Assembly: GCA_003556985.1 (NCBI GenBank)
Contig: PWPZ01000259.1
Coordinates: 1-6,812, forward strand
Direction of reading: 5' to 3'
Length of the DNA: 6,812 nt
Origin: Bacteroidota bacterium
Lineage (GTDB): Bacteria > Bacteroidota > Bacteroidia > Bacteroidales > PUMT01
Made by a program: the position numbers and the translations under genes
The notes under the pieces: model-generated
The model's input: the letters and a program-made list of their open reading frames with translations, nothing else
What the model was told of the DNA's origin: nothing
Databases searched by the model: none
Shown here: positions 1 to 6,492 of the stretch, in pieces
Layout: each line of letters begins with the position of its first letter
Position numbering within the stretch: position 1 is the first letter of the stretch

Positions 1-1242
1 ATTCAGAGGCAGGCTGCGCCGCAGCCCGATTCTTTGCAGTTACATGATACGGCACCCCGGGGCGATTCATTGCCGGTACATTCCGAAGAAGTACTCCGGC
101 CCGATTCATTGCAAGTAGAGGATGGTGTCTCCAGGCCCGATTCAGTGCAAATACAGATTGAAGAATCCCTGCCCGATTCAACAGACGGGCACGCCACGCC
201 TTCCCTGCCCGATTCTCCTCAAATTGCCGTTCCCGCTCCAGTGCAGGATGCCGGACAGGAATCAGTATGGGACCGTATAGACAACAGGGAGCGGGAGATT
301 CAGGCCACACGCGAAGTTACTCCTGTGCGGCAGGTTACCACCCCCCCTCCTGAAATTTCTGATCCGCTGCCCGAACCTGGCTACAGACATGATGCATCCT
401 GGTATCTGGATCCACTGACAGATACCCCTTTTTTCAAAGAGCATATTTTCCCTGAACCGGTAGCAGGCAGAAATGCACAGTCGCATAACAGGGATGTATT
501 CCTGGAAACCGGCACCCGGAGTTTTACCGGTTCCTCCGCTGAATATAAGACTTATTTAGAAAACGATATTTCCCGTAATACTAATGACAACACTCTCCTT
601 GCTGCTGCCTGGATCCCGGGGCTTGTCATTTTGTCGCTGCTGCTTCTTGCCTGGATAAAAATGGCATATGTACAGTTTCTTACACCGGTGCTTTTTTCCA
701 CTTTCAATTACAAAGAGGCGCTTAAACTGTACAACAGTAAAAACTCCCCGGCAAGCAATGCCTTTATTATCCTTCATTTGATTTTTGCGGTTAACAGCGG
801 ACTGTTTTTGCTTTTCGTTGCGGGCTATTTTAATTTCAACCTCCCGGAAATCAGTCCGCCGCTTCTATTCCTTTCCGCCGCAGGATTCATTGTGCTGTTA
901 TTTGCGTTTAAATCTGCCGCATTAAGCATAACCGGCTTTTTGTTTGATTCATCCGGTTTTTTCGCCGAGTATAGTCATAATATATCATTGTACAACAAGA
1001 TATTCGGAATCTTGCTTATGCCGGTTATCGTCGGATTGCTTTATGCTGATCCCGAGGTTCACGGCAAGCTGGTTTATGCCGGACTGGCAATCGGGGCCGG
1101 CATCTATATCCTTCAGCTGGTAAGGGGTCTTGAAATAATAGTCAGGAAAGAGTTTTCTGTTTTTTATTTGATTTTGTACCTTTGTGCATTCGAAATATTG
1201 CCTTTGTTTGCCATATATAAATTACTTCAGACGTTCATCTAA
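1..1242 (+). CDS. DUF4271 domain-containing integral membrane protein (5' end outside window)
   Basis: The frame is open from base 1 with no ATG or upstream stop, so the true start lies outside; 413 codons are visible, ending at TAA 1240-1242. A soluble, Pro/Ser/Asp-rich N-terminal part carries six copies of a 12-residue repeat with a PDS core (about 25-250). A region with aromatic and acidic residues follows (about 370-580). Then come about six hydrophobic helices, near bases 595-657, 760-831, 856-924, 1000-1047, 1069-1122 and 1159-1227. The last helix contains the CAFEILP segment near the C-terminus, which I recognise as typical of DUF4271 proteins of Bacteroidetes; these are often found beside hemD, as here. 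The function of the family is not known to me. A 257-bp AT-rich spacer separates it from hemD, so co-transcription is uncertain. Family assignment is fairly sure, from recall of the family pattern and the neighbourhood. Confidence 0.85.
   Translation: MQRQAAPQPDSLQLHDTAPRGDSLPVHSEEVLRPDSLQVEDGVSRPDSVQIQIEESLPDSTDGHATPSLPDSPQIAVPAPVQDAGQESVWDRIDNREREIQATREVTPVRQVTTPPPEISDPLPEPGYRHDASWYLDPLTDTPFFKEHIFPEPVAGRNAQSHNRDVFLETGTRSFTGSSAEYKTYLENDISRNTNDNTLLAAAWIPGLVILSLLLLAWIKMAYVQFLTPVLFSTFNYKEALKLYNSKNSPASNAFIILHLIFAVNSGLFLLFVAGYFNFNLPEISPPLLFLSAAGFIVLLFAFKSAALSITGFLFDSSGFFAEYSHNISLYNKIFGILLMPVIVGLLYADPEVHGKLVYAGLAIGAGIYILQLVRGLEIIVRKEFSVFYLILYLCAFEILPLFAIYKLLQTFI
25..250 (+). repeat. 36-bp tandem repeat encoding a 12-residue PDS motif
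   Basis: The pentamer GATTC, encoding Asp-Ser, begins at 28, 64, 103, 139, 175 and 211. The spacings are 36, 39, 36, 36 and 36 bp, so the repeat keeps frame throughout. Five of six copies have a preceding Pro codon (CCC GAT TC); the second has Gly. Between the cores the sequence has diverged, though several copies continue as DSLQ/DSLP/DSVQ. The encoded stretch is probably disordered and lies before the membrane helices. The array may extend upstream of base 1. Confidence 0.75.
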
Positions 1243-1499
1243 CCACTCTAAATGCTTTATACAATGCAAGAATGCATCAAAGTCCAGAATTTGTTCGTTA
1301 CATTAACATAATACTTCACTTATGAAAAGTAATTGAATTCACATTGAGGTAATTAAGTTTCGGCATGAGCCGAACCAGAATTACAATCCGGATAAAATAA
1401 TCGCTTTAAATTCTTTAATGTAAATGTAATACCCCGGTAAGCAGATTGCCAATTTTTAATATCCTGAAGATTTTTATTAAAGTTTTCACTTAAAATTAC
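1243..1499. other. AT-rich intergenic spacer with short inverted repeats
   Basis: No open frame, tRNA or convincing RNA gene is visible in these 257 bases, which are clearly richer in A+T than the flanking genes. Structures seen: a 6-bp hairpin TTCGGC-ATGA-GCCGAA (1359-1374); a 5-bp hairpin ATGCA-AGAA-TGCAT (1264-1277); and a separated 9-bp inverted repeat TTACATTAA (1298-1306) with TTAATGTAA (1415-1423). No exact Bacteroidetes -7 element (TAnnTTTG) is present. The nearest is TAAGTTTC at 1354-1361, with a TTG 18 bp upstream (1333-1335), a weak promoter candidate for hemD. None of the hairpins is followed by a T-run, so a terminator for the preceding gene is not established. Confidence 0.6.
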
Positions 1500-2267
1500 A
1501 TGGCTTTGAAAATTAAAAAGATATTGGTATCACAACCAAAACCGACGAATGATAAGTCTCCCTATCTGGAGCTGGCAGAAAGAAATAATCTTAAAGTTGA
1601 TTTTCGACCTTTCATTAAAGTTGAAGGTATCCCTGCAAAAGAATTCCGGCAGTAACGTATTGATATGCTTGAGCACACCGCCGTCATCTTCACCAGCCGC
1701 ACAGCAATTGACCACTACTTCAGAATAGCCGAAGAACTCAGGTTAACAATACCTGATAAAATGAAATATTTCTGCATTTCCGAATCTGTTGCATTGTACC
1801 TTCAGAAATATATCGTTTACCGGAAACGTAAAATATTTTATGGGTCCAATGTGTTCAAGGAGCTTGTCGAACAGGTAATAGTCAAGCATAATTCTGAATA
1901 TTTCCTTGTACCTCTTTCCGATATTCACAAGCCTGAAATTCCACGTATACTAGACAAGAACAAGATCAGATACACCAAGGCAATTCTTTACAGGACGGTT
2001 AGCAGCGATCTTTCAGATCTTTCGGATGTAAATTATGATGTACTTGTGTTTTACAGTCCGTCAGGAATCAAATCACTATTTGAAAATTTTCCCGAATTTG
2101 AACAGAAAGAGACAAAAATAGCCTGCTTTGGGCCCCATACTGCCAAAGCCGTGAAAAAAGCGGGATTGCGCCTGGATATTGAAGCCCCTTCGATCAATGC
2201 TCCTTCTATGACCATGGCTCTTGAGAATTTTATCAAGGAATATAATAAAAACGGGGTTTCAAAATAG
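1500..2267 (+). pseudogene. hemD: uroporphyrinogen-III synthase, interrupted by an in-frame TAA at codon 52
   Basis: HemD closes hydroxymethylbilane to uroporphyrinogen III with inversion of ring D, the branch-point precursor of haem, sirohaem and corrinoids, in the cytoplasm. Reading from ATG 1500 gives 51 residues (MALKIKKILVSQPKP through AKEFRQ) that match the N-terminus of Bacteroidetes HemD as I recall it. TAA follows at 1653-1655, and the same frame continues as RIDMLEHTAVIFTSR to TAG 2265-2267. Without the stop the protein would be 255 residues, normal for the family. Homologs usually have Gln or a similar residue at the stop (EFRQQRI-type), so one C-to-T change of CAA explains it. Later motifs look intact: MKYFCISE, LQKYIVYRKRKIF, VFYSPSG (residues 183-189) and the C-terminal ACFGPHTAKA. 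There is no frameshift and no other internal stop, so decay, if real, is recent; a sequencing error is equally possible. rnpA follows 64 bp downstream. Confidence 0.88.
1665..2267 (+). CDS. hemD: downstream open part of hemD (200 residues)
   Basis: This is the open frame left after the premature stop, starting at ATG 1665, nine bases beyond the TAA. It holds the whole central domain of HemD and the C-terminal part of domain 1. It lacks the first 55 residues, which in known HemD structures supply the first strand and helix of domain 1 and lead into the inter-domain linker. On its own it would probably not fold as a complete enzyme. No Shine-Dalgarno-like sequence precedes the ATG, but genes of this phylum rarely need one, and termination so close upstream could allow re-initiation. 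An automatic annotation may list only this piece; it should be read together with the 51-codon piece at 1500-1655. Whether any protein is made is inference. Confidence 0.6.
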   Translation: MLEHTAVIFTSRTAIDHYFRIAEELRLTIPDKMKYFCISESVALYLQKYIVYRKRKIFYGSNVFKELVEQVIVKHNSEYFLVPLSDIHKPEIPRILDKNKIRYTKAILYRTVSSDLSDLSDVNYDVLVFYSPSGIKSLFENFPEFEQKETKIACFGPHTAKAVKKAGLRLDIEAPSINAPSMTMALENFIKEYNKNGVSK

Positions 2268-2292
2268 TTCGCCCTGCCGGAATGCTTTACCA

Positions 2293-2328
2293 GCTTACCC
2301 CGGCCCGGGTTGGCAATTATTCCTTTTT
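2293..2328 (+). terminator. possible weak hairpin plus T-rich tail between hemD and rnpA
   Basis: GCTTACCC (2293-2300) can pair with GGGTTGGC (2307-2314) around a CGGCCC loop. The 8-position stem has one T-T mismatch and one G-T pair. A T-rich stretch ending in TTTTT (2324-2328) follows, but begins several bases after the stem, so the form is imperfect. It lies four bases before the rnpA start, so if active it would act as an attenuator or an RNA 5' structure rather than a simple operon end. Confidence 0.25.
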
Positions 2329-2331
2329 ATA

Positions 2332-2721
2332 ATGAAGTTCCGTAAATCCGAACGCCTGTGCAGCCGAAAATCAATAGGAAAGCTCTTTGCGGGGGGAAAC
2401 TCGCTTTTTCATTATCCCTTCAGGGTTGTATGGCTTGATGCCGGCCGCGAGCAGCCCTTTCCCGTCAGACTTGCTGTGAGTGTTCCCCGTAAAAGGATCA
2501 GAAAGGCAGTTGACCGCAACCGGATCAAAAGACTTATCAGGGAGACATACCGGTTGAATAAAGATTATTTGTACCAAAACCTGCAGCGGCAAAACAGGTC
2601 AATTGAGCTTATGGTTATATACGTGGCCGGTCAGGAATATGATTTCAGCTATATTAACAATAAAATGAAGGAGCTGTTAAAAACATTGAGTGATGATCAG
2701 AATAATCAGGATATTGTTTAG
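2332..2721 (+). CDS. rnpA: ribonuclease P protein component
   Basis: This is the small basic protein subunit that binds the RNase P RNA and helps it hold pre-tRNA for 5'-leader cleavage. The 129-residue product has the family layout: KSERLCSRKSIGKLF at residues 5-19; the central strand PFRVVWL (29-35); VRLAVSVPRKRIRKAV (45-60); and the RNR signature DRNRIKRLIRE (61-71), which contacts the RNA. The frame is open further upstream into hemD, but ATG 2332 is the only ATG before the conserved N-terminus and gives the usual length, so I chose it. The sequence before it is T/A-rich with no Shine-Dalgarno. yidD overlaps its last 29 bases, so the two are almost surely co-transcribed and perhaps translationally coupled. 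In many bacteria rnpA sits with rpmH near dnaA; here it follows hemD, an order typical of Bacteroidetes. Confidence 0.96.
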   Translation: MKFRKSERLCSRKSIGKLFAGGNSLFHYPFRVVWLDAGREQPFPVRLAVSVPRKRIRKAVDRNRIKRLIRETYRLNKDYLYQNLQRQNRSIELMVIYVAGQEYDFSYINNKMKELLKTLSDDQNNQDIV

Positions 2722-2926
2722 TTCATTGCTGATCGGACTGGTACGGTTTTATCAGTACGCCATATCTCCATTGACAATGGCCTCCTGCCGGTTTACCCCA
2801 ACCTGTTCTGCCTACTCTGTTGAGGCAATCAAAAAGCACGGACCTGCCAGGGGGGCGTGGCTTTCAATAAAACGTATAGCCAGGTGCAATCCCTGGGGAG
2901 GGCACGGCTTTGATCCCGTTCCCTGA
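2693..2926 (+). CDS. yidD: membrane protein insertion efficiency factor YidD
   Basis: This is a small protein of the YidD (UPF0161) family, thought to lie on the inner face of the cytoplasmic membrane and to aid YidC-dependent insertion. The 77-residue product from ATG 2693 begins with an amphipathic/hydrophobic helix (residues 4-20). It then shows the signature order: YQYAISP (20-26); CRFTPTCSAY (32-41); EAIKKHG (44-50); and RIARCNPWGGHGFDPVP (61-77), with conserved Cys at 32, 38 and 65. A GTG at 2690 is an alternative start adding one residue. The gene begins inside rnpA (29-bp overlap), the pairing seen across bacteria. yidC, its functional partner, is not in the window; the next gene is queD, 151 bp away. 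Confidence 0.95.
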   Translation: MIRIIRILFSSLLIGLVRFYQYAISPLTMASCRFTPTCSAYSVEAIKKHGPARGAWLSIKRIARCNPWGGHGFDPVP

Positions 2927-2940
2927 ACCTGCTGACCTTC

Positions 2941-2958
2941 TTGCCGTGTACACGGCAA
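2941..2958. promoter_or_regulatory. 18-bp perfect palindrome after yidD
   Basis: TTGCCGTGTACACGGCAA is identical to its reverse complement over all 18 bases. It starts 14 bases after the yidD stop. In RNA it could form a 7-bp stem with a GTAC loop, but no T-run follows, so it is not a standard intrinsic terminator. It could be an operator dyad for the queD-polA unit, whose start is 119 bases downstream, or a hairpin at the 3' end of the rnpA-yidD message. The palindrome is seen directly; its role is not. Confidence 0.5.
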
Positions 2959-3052
2959 TCTGCCCTGAGAGTAATGGAACGGTACTGTCATTCTCCCTTG
3001 TTATTGAATTTATCTAAATTTGTCTGGACTGGGTAAAGAGAAGTTTTTCATG

Positions 3053-3060
3053 TAATTTTG
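3053..3060 (+). promoter_or_regulatory. candidate Bacteroidetes -7 element for queD-polA
   Basis: TAATTTTG matches the TAnnTTTG consensus of the Bacteroidetes housekeeping sigma factor and ends 17 bases before the queD ATG. A second match, TAAATTTG, lies at 3015-3022. Neither has a clear TTTG/TTG -33 element at the usual 19-21 bp spacing, so the assignment rests on the -7 element and its place in an A/T-rich gap. Confidence 0.35.
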
Positions 3061-3077
3061 TATTAAAACATTGTATC

Positions 3078-3524
3078 ATGGCCAAAGTACGGGTAACAAG
3101 GCAGTTTGATTTTGAAATGGCGCATGCGCTATGGAACTATGACGGTCCCTGCCGGAATCTTCACGGGCACTCTTACCGGCTGTTCGTAACCGTTACCGGT
3201 TACCCGGTAAACGATGTCAATGATCCCAAAAATGGTATGGTGATTGATTTTGGTGATTTGAAAAAGATTGTTTCCGATACCGTTGTCAGGGATCTGGATC
3301 ATGCTGTGATGATAAGCAGCCGGGTACCCGAAGATAAATTCAGGAATACGGATATTATGGGTAAACTTAAGGTGGTTGATTACCAGCCTACGGTTGAGAA
3401 TATGATAGCCGATTTTGCCTCAAGGATAAAGGAAAAGCTTCCACGGGATGTTGAGCTTTATTCCCTTCGCCTTCATGAAACAGCCAGCTCCTATGCCGAA
3501 TGGTTTGCTGCCGATAATCCTTAA
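3078..3524 (+). CDS. queD: 6-pyruvoyl-tetrahydropterin synthase family protein / 6-carboxytetrahydropterin synthase
   Basis: This enzyme acts on 7,8-dihydroneopterin triphosphate. QueD members make 6-carboxy-5,6,7,8-tetrahydropterin for queuosine and other 7-deazaguanines; close relatives make 6-pyruvoyltetrahydropterin. The 148-residue product shows the zinc ligands His16 (MAH) and His29/His31, and the bacterial QueD motif CxxxHGH with the catalytic Cys25. It also shows VIDFGDLK (55-62), the Asp74-His75 pair of the catalytic relay (LDHA), PTVEN (104-108), and LHETASSYAEW (132-142), whose Glu134 would bind the pterin. All expected active-site residues are present. ATG 3078 gives the usual N-terminus (VTRQFDFEMAHAL). 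polA begins 10 bp after the stop, so they likely share a transcript. queC, queE and folE are not in the window, so queuosine synthesis rather than another pterin role is inferred from the Cys motif. Confidence 0.9.
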   Translation: MAKVRVTRQFDFEMAHALWNYDGPCRNLHGHSYRLFVTVTGYPVNDVNDPKNGMVIDFGDLKKIVSDTVVRDLDHAVMISSRVPEDKFRNTDIMGKLKVVDYQPTVENMIADFASRIKEKLPRDVELYSLRLHETASSYAEWFAADNP

Positions 3525-3534
3525 AAACCAGAAT

Positions 3535-6336
3535 ATGCCGTCCGACACAAGACTTTTCCTTCTCGATGCCTATGCACTGATTTTCCGCTCCTTTTATGCC
3601 TTTATCAAGAATCCGCGTTACAATTCAAAAGGGCTTAATACTTCCGCCATATTTGGATTTGTTAACACCCTGGATGCCCTTCTGAAAACCGAAAATCCCA
3701 CTCATATTGCCGTGGTTTTTGATCATGACACTCCGACTTTCAGGCATGAAATGTACGAAGAATACAAGGCTCAGAGAGAGAAAACCCCGGAAGATATTAC
3801 ACTGGCGGTTCCCTGGATAAAAAAGCTGCTTGATGCATATAACATACCCGTTATAGAATCGCCAGGATATGAGGCAGATGATGTTATCGGCACCCTTGCT
3901 GTAAAGGCTGAAAAGAAAGGCTATACAACCTATATGATGACGCCCGACAAGGACTTCTGTCAGCTGGTATCTGACAGGATTATGCTTTATAAACCCGCCC
4001 GGTCGGGAAATCTTGCCGAGGTCTGGGGGCCTGAGAAAGTTAAAAACCATTTCAGCATAAATGATCCCCGGCAGGTTATTGAAATACTTGCCCTGATGGG
4101 CGATGCTTCCGACAATATTCCCGGTGTGCCGGGGGTTGGTGAGGTAACCGCAAAAAAGATTATTTCACATTACGGCACCGTAGAAAATGTCCTTTCCAGG
4201 ATAGATGAATTCAAGGGTAAGCTTAAAGAGAAACTGGAAAATTCGGTCCATCTGCTGAAATTATCCAAAAAGCTGGTTACCATTTGCCTGGATGTTCCTG
4301 TTGAATTTGATGATGAGGCTTTGAAACACGGAGATCCCGATACAGAGAAGCTGAAAGGTCTGCTCGATGAGCTTGAATTCCGGACCACCGCCCAACGGTT
4401 TCTTTCGGGAACGGAAAATGAGCAGAATCCCAGGTCTGCCGAACCTGTTCAGGGGGTGCTTTTCCCTTCTGCCGGTGATGCACAGCCGGCTGCCGGGGTG
4501 GCTGGCAACGACGGCCCTGCTCTGCGTAATCTGGAAACGGTCGATCATAGTTATTACCTTGCTGCCGGCCGGAAAGAGCGAAAAGAGCTGCTGGACAGGC
4601 TGGCCAAGGTAAAGGAGTTTTGCTTTGATACCGAAACAGACAGCCTCAATCCGCACCAGGCCGGACTGGTTGGGATTGCCTTTTGCTTCAGCTCACATGA
4701 GGCCTGGTACGTTCCGGTACCTGAAAAACGAGAAGAGGCTGCCGCCGTTGCTGAAGAGTTCAGAGGGGTTTTTGAAGATGCAGCAATTGGAAAGGTAGGC
4801 CAGAACATTAAATTCGATATTCTGGTTCTGGCATCTTACGGGATCCATGTGCAGGGAACTTTCTTTGATACCATGCTTGCCCATTATCTTCTGCAGCCCG
4901 AACTGCGTCATAACCTTAATTTTCTTGCCGAAATCTACCTTGGCTATTCCCCTGTATCGATTGAAGAACTTATAGGCAAAAAGGGTAAGGGGCAAGGTAA
5001 CATGCGCCTTGTGGAAACAGAAATCGTCAAGGAATATGCATGTGAAGATGCCGATTTGACCTGGCAGCTGAAAGAAATACTTGAAAAGGAACTGGAGCAG
5101 GCAGGGTTAACTTCCCTGGCTAAGAACCTTGAGATGCCCCTGATAAAAGTGCTGGCAGAAATGGAAAAGAACGGCATTACCCTGGATGCCGGTACGTTGC
5201 GTTCGGTGTCGGCGGGACTGGCCGCGGAGGCCGAAAAAATTGAAAAGGAGATATTTGAAATGGCCGGAACCGTTTTCAACCTCTCTTCTCCGAAACAGCT
5301 GGGAGAGATCCTTTTTGAAAGGATGAAGATAATGGAAAAGGCAAAGAGGACCAAAACGAAACAGTTTTCAACCGGCGAAGAAGTTCTCGATAAGATAAGA
5401 GACAAGCATCCGGTAATACCGCTTATTCTGGAGCACCGGGGACTAAGGAAGCTGCTTTCCACCTATGTGGATGCCCTTCCCCGGCTTATAAATAAGAGTA
5501 CCGGCCGTATTCACACTTCGTTCAACCAGGCAGTGACCTCCACCGGCCGGCTGAGCTCCACCAATCCCAACCTTCAGAACATACCCATACGCGAGGAGCA
5601 GGGGCGGATGATACGCAGGGCTTTTGTTCCCAGGGATGATGATCATATTTTGCTGGCGGCCGACTATTCGCAGATTGAGTTGCGGCTTATGGCCCATATG
5701 AGCGGTGATCAGGGTATGATCGGGGCTTTCAGCAACAAAGAGGATATCCATGCCTCCACGGCTGCGAAGATCTTTTCAGTCGGCCCCGGCGAAGTAACCC
5801 GTGAGATGAGAGCCAAAGCAAAAACTGCCAATTTCGGTATCATATATGGAATTTCCGCTTTCGGTCTTTCCCAGAGACTCAATATACCCCGGGAAGAGGC
5901 AAAACAGCTTATAGACGGTTATTTCAGGTCTTATCCCGCCGTAAAGGAATATATGGACAAATGTATCGAAGATGCCAGGGTGAGGGGCTATGTGGTTACA
6001 ATAATGGGGCGCAAGCGCTTCCTGCCGGACATCAATTCCCGCAACGCCACGGTAAGGGGTAATGCAGAAAGAAATGCCATAAATGCTCCTATCCAGGGCT
6101 CGGCGGCCGATATCATAAAAATGGCCATGATCGATATTAACAGCCAGTTTGAAGAAAACAACCTGAAGTCAAAGATGGTCCTTCAGGTGCATGATGAACT
6201 GGTATTTGATGTGTTCAAACCGGAACTTGAAACTGTAAGAGAACTTGTTACCACAGCCATGCAATCGGTTGTTTCGCTTTCCGTTCCGCTGACTGTTGAA
6301 TCGGGAACCGGCTCCAGCTGGCTGGAAGCTCACTGA
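3535..6336 (+). CDS. polA: DNA polymerase I
   Basis: This family A polymerase fills gaps and removes RNA primers in repair and lagging-strand maturation. The 933-residue product has three domains. The 5' nuclease (about 1-290) shows Asp11, Asp63, the EADD cluster (113-116), PDKD (Asp138, Asp140), and GDASDN (Asp190, Asp193) followed by the helix-hairpin-helix GVPGVG. A variable linker spans about 295-345. The 3'-5' proofreading domain keeps DTE (Asp365, Glu367), NIKFD (424-428) and YACED (501-505), so it looks active. The polymerase domain has TSTGRLSSTNPNLQNIP, motif A DYSQIELR (catalytic Asp710), motif B R759-K763-F767-YG, and motif C QVHDELVF (catalytic Asp887). Phe767 in motif B is the common residue there. 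The frame extends 29 codons upstream inside queD, but ATG 3535 gives the family N-terminus (TRLFLLDAYALIFRSF) and lies 10 bp after queD. Confidence 0.97.
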   Translation: MPSDTRLFLLDAYALIFRSFYAFIKNPRYNSKGLNTSAIFGFVNTLDALLKTENPTHIAVVFDHDTPTFRHEMYEEYKAQREKTPEDITLAVPWIKKLLDAYNIPVIESPGYEADDVIGTLAVKAEKKGYTTYMMTPDKDFCQLVSDRIMLYKPARSGNLAEVWGPEKVKNHFSINDPRQVIEILALMGDASDNIPGVPGVGEVTAKKIISHYGTVENVLSRIDEFKGKLKEKLENSVHLLKLSKKLVTICLDVPVEFDDEALKHGDPDTEKLKGLLDELEFRTTAQRFLSGTENEQNPRSAEPVQGVLFPSAGDAQPAAGVAGNDGPALRNLETVDHSYYLAAGRKERKELLDRLAKVKEFCFDTETDSLNPHQAGLVGIAFCFSSHEAWYVPVPEKREEAAAVAEEFRGVFEDAAIGKVGQNIKFDILVLASYGIHVQGTFFDTMLAHYLLQPELRHNLNFLAEIYLGYSPVSIEELIGKKGKGQGNMRLVETEIVKEYACEDADLTWQLKEILEKELEQAGLTSLAKNLEMPLIKVLAEMEKNGITLDAGTLRSVSAGLAAEAEKIEKEIFEMAGTVFNLSSPKQLGEILFERMKIMEKAKRTKTKQFSTGEEVLDKIRDKHPVIPLILEHRGLRKLLSTYVDALPRLINKSTGRIHTSFNQAVTSTGRLSSTNPNLQNIPIREEQGRMIRRAFVPRDDDHILLAADYSQIELRLMAHMSGDQGMIGAFSNKEDIHASTAAKIFSVGPGEVTREMRAKAKTANFGIIYGISAFGLSQRLNIPREEAKQLIDGYFRSYPAVKEYMDKCIEDARVRGYVVTIMGRKRFLPDINSRNATVRGNAERNAINAPIQGSAADIIKMAMIDINSQFEENNLKSKMVLQVHDELVFDVFKPELETVRELVTTAMQSVVSLSVPLTVESGTGSSWLEAH

Positions 6337-6492
6337 ATCGTGACCGTGATCTATTTAAAATGGCTATTCCGGTTAAGGTTCCATTCCAGCTGAACATTGC
6401 CCGAAAGGACGGCGGGTTATACCGTATCCGGTTTATCGCCGGAATCCGGTGTCAGGTGGCACTGGGATTACGAATTTATATTGGTTAAACTT
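6337..6492. other. intergenic gap between polA and the SUI1-like gene
   Basis: These 156 bases hold no recognised gene. A 42-codon frame (6360-6488, ATG to TAA) is open but resembles no family I know. TCCGG (6427-6431) and CCGGA (6439-6443) form a 5-bp inverted repeat with a 7-base loop, and ATCCGGT occurs twice (6426-6432 and 6444-6450). There is no G+C-rich hairpin with a T-run that would mark the end of the polA transcript, and no exact TAnnTTTG element; TATATTGG just before the next start is one base off. Confidence 0.5.

Noticed and set aside
1177..1184. TACCTTTG, an exact match to TAnnTTTG, as a hemD promoter
   Set aside because: It lies inside the DUF4271 coding region, has no well-spaced TTTG upstream, and would give a leader over 300 bases; an 8-base degenerate match is expected by chance.
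1653..1655. Alternative genetic code with TAA read as Gln
   Set aside because: TAA ends the DUF4271 gene and queD at the expected family lengths in the same window, and no bacterium is known to me to use TAA for Gln.
2221..2331. TTG-started upstream extension of RnpA
   Set aside because: It overlaps the hemD end in another frame and adds 37 residues absent from the family; ATG 2332 fits the known length.
3448..3534. Upstream in-frame starts that would lengthen PolA by up to 29 residues
   Set aside because: They lie inside queD and add sequence unlike the family; ATG 3535 gives the standard N-terminus right after queD.
4367..4612. Plus-strand 81-codon frame inside polA
   Set aside because: It overlaps the variable linker and start of the proofreading domain out of frame and resembles no protein family.
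3625..5751. Minus-strand open frames opposite polA, up to 172 codons
   Set aside because: They are antisense to clearly coding polA sequence, show no recognised motifs, and are explained by its codon pattern.
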